The notes under the pieces are model-generated. The model had not been told where the DNA came from. It made no database searches and saw only the letters and a list, made by a program, of their open reading frames with translations. A stretch of 64,000 nucleotides of DNA, from NCBI GenBank assembly GCA_963995525.1, contig OZ023217.1, positions 2,572,627-2,636,626 on the forward strand. Reading direction: 5' to 3'. Shown here in pieces: positions 41,140 through 51,150 of this stretch (position 1 is its first letter; every line of letters starts with the position of its first letter). This stretch comes from Escarpia spicata. Taxonomy: Eukaryota; Annelida; Polychaeta; Sabellida; Siboglinidae. A program made the translations under genes and the position numbers.

Positions 41140-42039
41140 CGTTTAATAAGCTTGCAACTTCCATGTTCAGATTCCAAATCAAAGGTACACACAACTGACT
41201 AAGCCGATTTGGGGTTCTAGTCAGCGTAAAAGTAGTCGGGGCTAAACAGTAATCAGTTCCGCTGACTAGTGTCGCGTCTGCAACTAGCGCACACCAACCA
41301 ACACACATCGATCAATGGCCATTGGTGCAATCGTGGTGGAAAATCCACAGCAATGTTCATCAAGCCAATATTTCTGGCTATTTTTGTCCGTCAAAATTCC
41401 ATTGATGAAAAAGGTAAATTCTGTTTTTATTAACAAATTTAATATATAAAAAAAACAAGTTTCTTTTTTCAAAGGGCACATTTTCTGTTAAAACTGATAC
41501 TTAGCCAGCGAATCGCACATGTTTTTGCTGCCGACCGTCACATTAAGAGAGAAAACCGTCGCACACCAGCCCACTTGTCACCGAATACATGGTTTATTTC
41601 TGCCGACTGCCGAGTCAAAATTTGAATCGGCAGTAATTGGTGGAATAAAGCCAACCATCTGGCTAACAACAGGCACAGACCAACCGAAGTTGGCCGACAG
41701 TTTTAACACCGACTAGTCGGTTGGTGTACGCCGAAAATCAGTTGGTGTGCTCCTAGTCCAGCCACTGACAGTCACGATGTCACTGCCTGATGGAGTGGAC
41801 GTCACCAGTGGTCACATGAACCTCACTAATTGGTCCACCTGGAATGTTGCTGCTAGAAATGTAACTGATAGGATGGTGAGGGCGCTATCCATCAGGTAAT
41901 AACGAGGTTCCTTTTTTCTCAAGGATATAATGGTGAAGTGGATGTCGATTCGTAAAAAAGCAACTCGCGTATCATCTGTCTAGTTGGTGGACTTTTCGTT
42001 AGGGATTGTCTCATAAGTATGCAAAGTCAAAAAACTGCT
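41140..42039. other. intron 3 unique sequence
   Basis: No recognised element, although several words (CACACCAACCAAC, AGTCGGTTGGTGTACG) recur loosely, suggesting a decayed repeat. Confidence 0.45.
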
Positions 42040-42700
42040 ATGCATTTAGTAGTATTGGTTCAACCCACCAATACATTTAGTAGTATTGGTTTAGCCCACC
42101 AATCCATTTAGTTGTATTGGTTCAGCCCCCTCCCCATTTAGTAGTATTGGTCCAACCCCAATATGTTTAGTAGTATTGGTTCAGCCCCTTCCCCACCAAT
42201 CCATTTAGTAGTATTGGTTCAGCCCCCTCCCCACTAATACATTTAGTAGTATTGGTTCAGCCCCATCCCCACCAATACATTTAGTTGTATTGGTTCAGCC
42301 CCCTCCCCACCAATACGTTTAGTAGTATTGGTTCAGCCCCCTCCCCACCAATACGTTTAGTAGTAGTGGTTCAACCTCCCCCCACCAATACATTTAGTTG
42401 TATTGGTTCAGCCCCCTCCCCACCAATACATTTAGTAGTATTGGTTCAGCCCCCTCCCCACCAATACGTTTAGTAGTATTGGTTCAGCCCCCTCCCCACC
42501 AATACGTTTAGTAGTAGTGGTTCAACCTCCCCCCACCAATACATTTAGTTGTATTGGTTCAGCCCCCTCCCCACCAATACATTTAGTAGTATTGGTTCAG
42601 CCCCCTCCCCACCAATACGTTTAGTAGTATTGGTTCAGCCCCCTCCCCACCAAAACGTTTAGTAGTATTGGTTCAACCCCCTCCCCACCAATACATTCTG
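42040..42700. repeat. 38-bp minisatellite, about 17 copies, with higher-order pattern
   Basis: The period is about 38 bp, with landmarks TTTAGTAGTATTGGTTCAGC and CCCCTCCCCACCAATAC. A variant trio (TAGTAGTGGTTCAACCTCCC, then TTAGTTGTATTGG, then the standard unit) recurs at about 42358 and 42510, giving a higher-order period of four units. Confidence 0.93.
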
Positions 42701-42994
42701 TGGGACTTGCTATTTCTATGATAAAAAATGCTGTTAGTATCAATTTGTGTTAACATGTTTCAGTTACTAAGTGATGGCCTTGTTACTGTACATAGCAGTA
42801 TATTATACCCACAATACCAAACCACCTCCCATACATAATGCTTAATGTAGTTTGGGATTTTGCGACCACCCCACATTTCTCCTGGTTCACACGCGCGTAT
42901 TCTACTTATGAAGTCCTATGGAGGAATTGATTTTGGTGCAGAAAATAGAACAAATCACAACTGCTCAGCCACGAATCTTTTACTTATTAAATAG

Positions 42995-43175
42995 CTCAGA
43001 GCTTCTGTCTATAAATGAGCTCATTCTGAATATACGCACTTGCCAGTTTTTCAAGTGTGCCGCTCATCTCCACAAATCTCATCATCCATGGGACAACAAA
43101 ATCGAACCAAAAAACTGACTTATTAATTTTGCATAGACATCTTGTAGCTAGGATGACAACGGAACAAAGTTGAGA
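42995..43175 (-). repeat. dispersed repeat, copy B
   Basis: It aligns in reverse complement with 37090-37280. The divergence is considerable but the shared words keep their order over about 180 bp. The family is unknown. Confidence 0.6.
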
Positions 43176-44100
43176 CAATGCGTCAACTAAATTTAGTGAA
43201 TTGCTTGTGTTATCACAGCAGCTGTTATACAGAAGACGTTGTGATGTCATCACATTCTGCTGAGTCGTCATATTCTGCGGAGTCATCATATTCTCATGCT
43301 CGTTTTGTAGGATCTGGTTTAAAATTTCAGTGATGTCAACATTTAGAAAGGATTGTGGTGTCATTATGTTAAAGTACACACACGTTTCTGTAGGATTGTA
43401 AAGTTGAGTTGTTTAGTCCATCAAATGTTATCACTCCATATATACTTATTTATTTCTGCCATTAACATTGACTGACTGAAATCTTGTCCAAGAAGATGCC
43501 ATATATATTATAGTTGACTTTGGTACCATTTGATGAAGGCATCTTGTGTGTTGAATTCCTGGAAGAGAAAAATTAGAGGATTTGTCGTACGTTCTCCCAA
43601 CAGTTTGACAAACCAGTCTGTGTTAACATAGCTAATTATTAGAAGATTTAAGAAATATATAAATAGCAGAAAAAATGATGTTGCCAGTGGAACAGAAATA
43701 GTGATCTGACCCCAGGTCAGTTGATTTTGTTAGAATATTAGTTTGGCGGATAGGATAAGACCGACTATTTTCCAAACCAAGTAAATGTATTCTCGGAGAA
43801 GCCGAATGATAGAGCATTATGCAGCCGCACTGACAAATAGACCTCAGAGCGTCATCAAATTACAGGGTCATGATAAGAGTGTATTTTATGCCCGTTAGCT
43901 GGCCCTCTGTCTTGACGTCACTGCAGTCTTCAAGTGGCTGAGTAGACACACAAGCCGCTGCGCACACCAGCCACAGAACTCGGCTATTGATTTCATGTCG
44001 AAGTCGTTCTGCGATATACTGTCTGGTGCACATTTGATTTTAAATAGCATGTTGGGTCGGCCTTAGCAAGACCCATCTATCGTGTAGCGGCCACTGGTAG
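43176..44100. other. intron 3 unique sequence with one CRE
   Basis: It includes short ATTCTG(C/T)(G/T)GAGTCATCAT-type tandem words near 43240-43300 and a single perfect CRE at 43913-43920. No gene recognised. Confidence 0.5.
43913..43920. promoter_or_regulatory. single perfect CRE (TGACGTCA)
   Basis: TGACGTCA in TCTTGACGTCACTGCAG in unique intronic sequence, not part of an array. Confidence 0.4.
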
Positions 44101-44255
44101 TGAAATGTAACTTGATAAGCAATGGTAATTTTGTCGGTAAAATGTGTTAAAAAGGAAAAATCTTGTATCTGGAAATTACTGTAATGTAACTTGATAAGCG
44201 ATGGTAGTTTTGATGGCAAAATGCGTTAAAAATGAGAAATTTTGTATATGTTTTT
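44101..44255. repeat. two-copy duplication, about 85 bp
   Basis: GAAATGTAACTTGATAAGC, ATGGTA(A/G)TTTTG and AAAATG(T/C)GTTAAAAA recur in order in adjacent copies with moderate divergence. Confidence 0.85.
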
Positions 44256-46374
44256 TTATTGGTGGGCTCCTGGTGGGTGTCTGCATTTGATTGGTTGGTG
44301 TCTTGGGCTGACACAATTACAGCGAGGACAGAGGCAGCGTGGCGTCACGGGAGAATACAGCCAAGTGTTTCGTGTAAGGATACAAATAAATAGTCGTGGG
44401 TGCTGTTTGTGGTCTTTACGTGGAAACATCACCGCCGTATGTGGGATTAGGCGATCTGTGCGTCAGATGGGAAGAAATCACGTCAGGACTGATGAGTTCT
44501 CGTCACTAGGGAGCATCGCTCGGGAGCTTTGCATCGACGCTTCTTGACACGCACCGATTTGAGGCAGGACGATTAGCTCCAGGCTGAAACCAACTGAATT
44601 AGCATTTGTTTACCAACTGTGGGAGATTTTGTAATGGCCCGTTACATAACTTTGTAGATCCAATATCTTTTATGTTTTTATTGAGATACTTTTTGACCAT
44701 GTAGGTGGGTGTTAGCATTAATAATAATGATACGATAATCGTTTTAGAAGCACAACATTTATAGAACCCGACATTAATGCGAGATTTCTGGTTCAATTCG
44801 AGCTGCCGCGATTTTAAAGCTCGACCAGTTTTGTTCACCTCTTTGCCTGTGTCTTTTAGAAGAGATATGATCAGCTGTTAGTTCTTTCTACCTGGTGTCT
44901 ACGGTAGGGGAACTAAATGTTCAAGGAAATAGAAAGTATCTGTCTTTGACTCACTAACTCTAGACTAGCCTAAGGATTGACTCTCACATAAACCATCAGT
45001 CCTGTTACTGGGTCACTGGAACCTGTAAGAACGCAAATAAATGATTAGTGTTAATGAAGTCTCCCAAACAGCAAGTTTGTCTGTATGTTTTGTGTGACTG
45101 ACTTCCTTCCTGTTCACCTTTTCGTAACGGCTTACAAGGTGCGATGCTGGTGTCTCGTTTAAATATATACACATCGAATTCGGAACATTGCCCGCAAACA
45201 TAATTAGTTGGTTAATGTGGCTAATGATTTGTTTTAAGATCCACGGAGGTGTCGAATATTCTACAGCCGAAAATTGTCGATCTTGTTGAGCAAATGTGAA
45301 GCATGAATAATGTAGAAAGTTGATTGATGGCTGCAGTCTGGTGGTGTGCACCAGCACCAATCGGTCATTCATATCGTTTAATTGACTGTAATATAAATAG
45401 AGTTTTCATACATTAAAATATTGATGTGTATTTCTGATCAATGCCCGGTGTGGTGTGAGAGAGAAGTGTATTAGACGGGATATTGGACTGCACTGTCATG
45501 AACTGTAGTAGACAGCACTATGCACCAATATGGTGCTGTACTGCCATGGTTTGTGACTGTTTCCATGGTGTTCCGTGACACTATCATGGTACTATCACAG
45601 TCTTTATGATAATATTGCAATAGTATTGCAATAGTAATAAAGCTGGCATAATATGAAAATGACTCCACAAAGTCAGTGATACTATTCTGTAGTGGACTGT
45701 AACAGATGGCGTTGTACAGACTCGTGGGTCTGTGACATTCACCGCCTGTAGTACTTGGTTTCTGTAATCCTGCACTAGACTGGACGTATTACTGTCCTGT
45801 AGCAATGTTACATACTGGGAAAGGACTTTGATGTTATTTAGGCTAGGGCTATATAGCTACTTATCAGACTTAATCAAGGTTGCCTAAAGTTAGCTGTACT
45901 GGCTGTCACTGGGCATTGCACTGTAGGCTGGACTGTGAGAGGCCAAACTGTCCTGTCCAGTCTGTCTGTTACGTCTTTGAGCGAACAGTTCACATACATG
46001 ATTGGTTACTGATTGAACTGCAGCACACGGCAAGATTATCCTGTCATTCCATAATGCTGGGCGTACACTGCTAAACTTTTGTTGCGAGTTGTGTGTTTGA
46101 TCGACCAAAAACTGACAATTCATGCAATATACAATGGCCCGCAACTCAACAAAACTTGAGTGACGTGTTGACTTGACTGGTTCAACTTTTTAAACCGATT
46201 CAACATTTGTAAATTGAATCCAGCAAGAAACGTTGCATAATGTTTGGTCATTATGACGGAGTCAGACGAGACGTCGCCCTTGCTTGTTGATTAAACAGAC
46301 GACTCACAAGAACAGTTTAGCAGTGTATGTCCAGCATAAAGAGGTAGTACAGACTCAGACTCCACTGCTTGGAT
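44256..46374. other. intron 3 unique sequence
   Basis: No gene recognised. Open frames at 44242-44547 (+) and 45013-45372 (-) have no domain, splice signal or repeat explanation. Confidence 0.5.
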
Positions 46375-46925
46375 AGTACAGTATAGTACAGTGGCAGACT
46401 GTTGTACTGTACAGTAATGGTACTATGCTAAGGTAAGTACTGTGCATTACAGTGCCAGACTGTACTACAGTTAGTAATGCACATTATAGTACAGTGGTGA
46501 ACTGGGCTCTATAATATTTTACAGTATAGTGTCAATGTAAATAATATACAGTGCAATACTGTACTGCACAGCACAGTGCAATACTGTACAGTGCAGGACT
46601 GCACAGCACAGTGCAATACTGTACAGCACAGTGCAATACTGTACTGCACATACAGTGCGATTCTGCACTGCACAGTAAGTACTATGTGATACTGTACTGC
46701 ATAGTACAGAGTGATACTGTACTTCACAGTATAGTGCGATACTGTACTACACAGTACAGAGTGATGTTGTACTGCACAGTACAGAGCGATACTGTACTAC
46801 ACAGTAGAGTGATACTGTACTACACAGTACAGAGTGATACTGTACTACACAGTACAGAGTGATACTGTACTACACAGTACAGAGTGATACTGTACTACAC
46901 AGTACAGTGCAGTGCTGCACTATGG
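46375..46925. repeat. self-complementary 22-25 bp repeat cluster
   Basis: Irregular in the left half, then a regular 25-bp unit at about 46730-46910 with landmark GTACTACACAGTACAGAGTG. The words GTACTG...CAGTAC and ACTGT...ACAGT recur on both strands, so each unit can pair with itself and its neighbours. Confidence 0.9.
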
Positions 46926-47171
46926 CCACTGTGCAGTGCAGTAACCATGTGTTGACCCTAGGTGACCAGTGTAGCACAGCCAGGTGTGCTTATTAAGCTG
47001 CCTAGTGGTCAGTTATTCCACCTGAGGCAATGAGGTCATCTTAGGGAAGCATGTGTCTGGCCAGTGGTCATGGCCTGAGCAGGTCTTGTCTTCGCTGGAG
47101 TTTGGTCAGCTGTCCACATGGTCAGCTGGCTACTGGGTGAGATAGTCTGTTTACAAGTGCATGAGCATGTG

Positions 47172-47665
47172 TGCACATGTAGCACGTGTTTAAACATGCA
47201 TCTACACTGTGATAGCATGTAGCACGTGTTGAAACATGCAGCTACACTGTGACTGCATGTAGCACGTGTTGAAACATGCAGCTACACTGTGACTGCATGT
47301 AGCACGTGTTGAAACATGCATCTACACTGTGACTGCATGTAGCACGTGTTGAAACATACAACTACACTGTGACTGCATGTAGCACGTGTTGAAACATGCA
47401 GCTACACTGTGACTGCATGTAGCACGTGTTGAAACATGCAGCTACACTGTGACTGCATGTAGCACGTGTTGAAACATGCAGCTACACTGTGACTGCATGT
47501 AGCACGTGTTGAAACATGCAGCTACACTGTGACTGCATGTAGCACGTGTTGAAACATGCATCTACTCTGTGACTGCATGTAGCACGTGTTGAAACATGCA
47601 GCTACACTGTGACTGCATGTAGCACGTGTTGAAACATGCAGTTACACTGTGACTGCATGTAGTGC
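47172..47665. repeat. 40-bp minisatellite, 12 copies, each with an E-box
   Basis: The period is exactly 40 bp, with landmarks GCATGTAGCACGTGTTGAAA and CATGCAGCTACACTGTGA. CACGTG occurs at 47183 and every 40 bp thereafter to 47623, 12 times with none lost. GCATGT...ACATGC and TGTAGC...GCTACA are inverted within each unit. CACGTG is the canonical bHLH E-box. Confidence 0.95.
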
Positions 47666-47686
47666 GTGCATGAATATATGCACAAT

Positions 47687-47770
47687 TACAGTCGAACCTA
47701 GCTTTACGGCCACCTTATTATTACAGTCACTTCTCAATTAAGGTCACCCTGGACAGTCCCAAATTATTAT
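47687..47770. mobile_element. solo end of the Tigger-like family
   Basis: TACAGTCGAACCTAGC at 47687, followed by GGCCACCTTATTATTACAG and TCAATTAAGGTCACCCTGGA, matches the terminal region of the element at 37467-40663. No opposite end was found nearby. It lies directly after the E-box array. Confidence 0.6.
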
Positions 47771-48149
47771 TATTATATGTTTTTTTAAGTTTGTTTCAAT
47801 TTTAGCAATAAGTAAAAACTACTGAATATATTTCGACAGATGAGGTATCATTTTATGGTGCACGGTCTGTGAAATCAAAAAGGTACAAACCTCCATTTCA
47901 CCATTTTGCAACTTAACATCTACGTTGCTGTGGCAGATGACTTACATAGCAACTGTTGAAGCATGCACCCGCATCCTGACAGCTCCACTACAGGCATCAT
48001 GTGCATTTACATTCTTGGGCAGGCCATCTCTTCAAAATTACACTTGTTTGTGCTCTGAATGATTATATTTGTGGTTGTGGCTGCAGTGACGAACAGTTTT
48101 TTGTGGATAACTGCAACTCCGCCCTCAGTGTTATTACCACCTGTTTTCA
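47771..48149. other. intron 3 unique sequence
   Basis: No feature recognised before the CRE array. Confidence 0.5.
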
Positions 48150-49063
48150 CTGTAGAGCCTACACTGGTGATGTCATAGATGATGTAACAACGTGTTTCCT
48201 CCCACAATGTAAAGCCTACACTGGTGACGTCATAGATGACATAACAACGTGTTTCCTGCCACACTGTAGAGCCTACACTGGTGACGTCATAGATGATGTA
48301 ACAACGTGTTTCCTCCCACAATGTAGAGCCTACACTGGTGACGTCATAGATGACATAACAACGTGTTTCCTGCCACACTGTAGAGACATAACAACGTGTT
48401 TCCTGCCACACTGTAGAGCCTACACTGGTGACGTCATAGATGACGTAACAACGTGTTTCCTGCCACACTGTAGAGCCTACACTGGTGACGTCATAGATGA
48501 CGTAACAACGTGTTTCCTGCCACACAGTAGAGCCTACACTGGTGACGTCATAGATGACGTAACAACGTGTTTCCTGCCACACTGTAGAGCCTACACTGGT
48601 GACGTCATAGATGACGTAACAACGTGTTTCCTGCCACACTGTAGAGCCTACACTGGTGACGTCATAGATGACGTAACAACGTGTTTCCTGCCACACTGTA
48701 GAGCCTACACTGGTGACGTCATAGATGACATAACAACGTGTTTCCTGCCACACTGTAGAGACATAACAACGTGTTTCCTGCCACACTGTAGAGCCTACAC
48801 TGGTGACGTCATAGATGACGTAACAACGTGGTTCCTGCCACACTGTAGAGCCTACACTGGTGACGTCATAGATGACGTAACGTGTTTCCTGCCACACTGT
48901 AGAGCCTACACTGGTGACGTCATAGATGACGTAACAACGTGTTTCCTGCCACACTGTAGAGCCTACACTGGTGACGTCATAGATGACATAACAACGTGTT
49001 TCCTGCCACAGTGTAGAGCCTACACTGGTGACGTCATAGATGACGTAACATGTTTCCTGTCAC
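48150..49063. repeat. 57-bp minisatellite, 15 full copies, CRE in nearly every unit
   Basis: The period is 57 bp, with landmarks AGCCTACACTGGTGACGTCA and TAACAACGTGTTTCCTGCC. Fourteen of 15 units hold a perfect CRE (TGACGTCA); the first has TGATGTCA. A second CRE-like octamer, TGACGTAA, starts 12 bp downstream in nine units, and others read TGACATAA or TGATGTAA. Two partial units (near 48385 and 48757) lack the CRE half. Since 57 is divisible by 3, a 19-residue repeat stays open on both strands, but the long + frame (48001-49161) contains no ATG at all and begins only at a GTG. Confidence 0.96.
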
Positions 49064-49255
49064 ACCACCCACTGGGCTCGCAAATTGTCACCTACCTGGT
49101 GCATGCCTTGTTTGTTTACCTAACAACAACGCCATGTAAAAATGACTGGCTAACATCATAGCAGTTAATAGTAAAGATTGGGCTACTGGATGCAGGCGGG
49201 ATGGACTGTTTATGGTTAATGCTGCTAAACACATCATTTGTAGTTGAAGCCTCAA
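49064..49255. other. short unique spacer in intron 3
   Basis: No feature recognised between the two arrays. Confidence 0.5.
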
Positions 49256-49442
49256 CTGGGGCAGTGTTGTTGGGCACTTGTAGGCATCTTTGTTAGGCGC
49301 AGTGTTGTTGGGCATATTGGGACAGTGTTGTTGGGCACAGTGGGGCAGTGTTGTTGGGCACAGTGGGGCAGTGTTGTTAGGCACAGTGGGGCAGTGCAAT
49401 AGGGCACAGTGGGGCAGTGCAATAGGGCACAGTGTGGCACAA
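49256..49442. repeat. 23-bp minisatellite, about 7 copies
   Basis: Landmark GGGCAGTGTTGTTGGGCACA with variants GGGCAGTGCAATAGGGCACA. It is G-rich on the + strand. Confidence 0.92.
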
Positions 49443-50186
49443 TGAGACCTTTATTTTTGGTGAGCAGAAGAAAAATTAACAGAATTCAGTTCCTGAAGAA
49501 TGCGAACAATAATTGTAGAAACGTTAAAGTGAGTAAAATGTTAACAGCGAAGTTATTAAAAACAATTGTTTTAGGTGATTCTGATGTTACCCACAAGAGG
49601 GCGACACATGGTACATTTCAACCAACAATGTGACATGCATAATTTGGATGACTTGCTTTGTTGCTTGTTGTGGTCACATGACCATAGTTCCTCTCTAACA
49701 ATGTGTTATTCTGCTGTATCCCTGTCTCAAGGTTGACTCTAGTCTACTTTGGTGTGGATGTCAATTAGACCGGGTCTTGCATGGTCATGATGCGTGGCGT
49801 TCATCTGCTGTTGTCTCCTGTTGTCATGGCGATGTCATTAGGCTAGTTGACGTCATTGAAATTAACTCGGCTGTCCACCGATTCGTGTGTCACCTTCACC
49901 TTCCTGGAAGTGTCGACTGTTGATTGATACAGAGAACTCATTTCCCACGCAACGCAACGCAACTGTCTGAAACAAAGAATTAATGGCGAATATTTCCGAA
50001 CAATTGTAGGCAAGGGTTGTGGTGTCAGTTCACAATGACCCCCCAAAGAATTCCTTATAAAATGGTATAACATTATGTATCTGTGTGTAGTGGGAGTATT
50101 GGTTGGTTGGTTGCGTGTCACAGGGGAAATACATCCTGTGGCACCACCTATGGAGTGGAACTTGTATGAATGCATCTTGACGCCAT
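49443..50186. other. intron 3 unique sequence with CTCF-like and CRE motifs
   Basis: CCACAAGAGGGCGA near 49591-49604 resembles the CTCF core on the + strand, with mismatches at weakly constrained positions. A perfect CRE lies at 49848-49855 (AGTTGACGTCATTG). No gene recognised. Confidence 0.45.
49848..49855. promoter_or_regulatory. single perfect CRE (TGACGTCA)
   Basis: TGACGTCA in unique intronic sequence about 790 bp after the 57-bp CRE array. Confidence 0.4.
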
Positions 50187-51150
50187 TGTGGATATCGGAA
50201 CCAGACAGTATGATGGGTAATGTCTTGACAACCATGACATGTCATTGTGGATATTGGAACCAGACAGTATGATGGATAATGTCTTGGCAACCATGACATG
50301 TCATTGTGGATATTGGAACCAGACAGTAAGATGGGTAATGTCTTGGCAACCATGACATGTCATTTTGGATATTGGAACCAGACAGTATGATGGGTAATGG
50401 CTTGGCAACCATGACATGTCATTGTGGATATTGGAACCAGACAGTATGATGGGTAATGTCTTGGCAACCATGACATGTCATTGTGGATATTGGAACCAGA
50501 CAGTATGATGGGTAATGTCTTGGCAACCATGACATGTCATTGTGGATATTGGAACCAGACAGTAAGATGGGTAATGTCTTGGCAACCATGACATGTCATT
50601 GTGGATATTGGAACCAGACAGTATGATGGGTAATGTCTTGGCAACCATGGCATGTCATTGTGGATATTGGAACCAGACAGTATGATGGGTAATGTCTTGG
50701 CAACCATGACATGTCATTGTGGATATTGGAACCAGACAGAATGATGGGTAATGTCTTGGCAACCATGACATGTCATTGTGGATATTGGAACCAGACAGTA
50801 AGATGGGTAATGTCTTGGCAACCATGACATGTCATTGTGGATATTGGAACCAGACAGTATGATGGGTAATGGCTTGGCAACCATGACATGTCATTGTGGA
50901 TATTGGAACCAGACAGTATGATGGGTAATGTCTTGGCAACCATGACATGTCATTGTGGATATTGGAACCAGACAGAATGATGGGTAATGTCTTGGCAACC
51001 ATGACATGTCATTGTGGATATTGGAACCAGACAGAATGATGGGTAATGTCTTGGCAACCATGACATGTCATTGTGGATATTGGAACCAGACAGTATGATG
51101 GGTAATGTCTTGGCAACCATGACATGTCATTGTGGATATTGACATGTCAT
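50187..51150. repeat. 59-bp minisatellite, about 16 copies
   Basis: The period is 59 bp, with landmarks GACATGTCATTGTGGATATT, GGAACCAGACAGTATGATGG and GTAATGTCTTGGCAACCAT. Variants (AGTAAGATGG, AGAATGATGG, AATGGCTTGG) are interleaved, suggesting multi-unit block copying. Confidence 0.95.

Noticed and set aside
40824..41308. Open frames with 13-residue repeats on both strands
   Set aside because: By-product of the 39-bp array; no gene context.
48001..49161. 386-codon open frame with 19-residue Cys-containing repeats
   Set aside because: The frame contains no ATG and opens at GTG. It exists because the 57-bp unit is a multiple of three without stops, and the opposite strand is equally open. 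It sits inside SIK intron 3.
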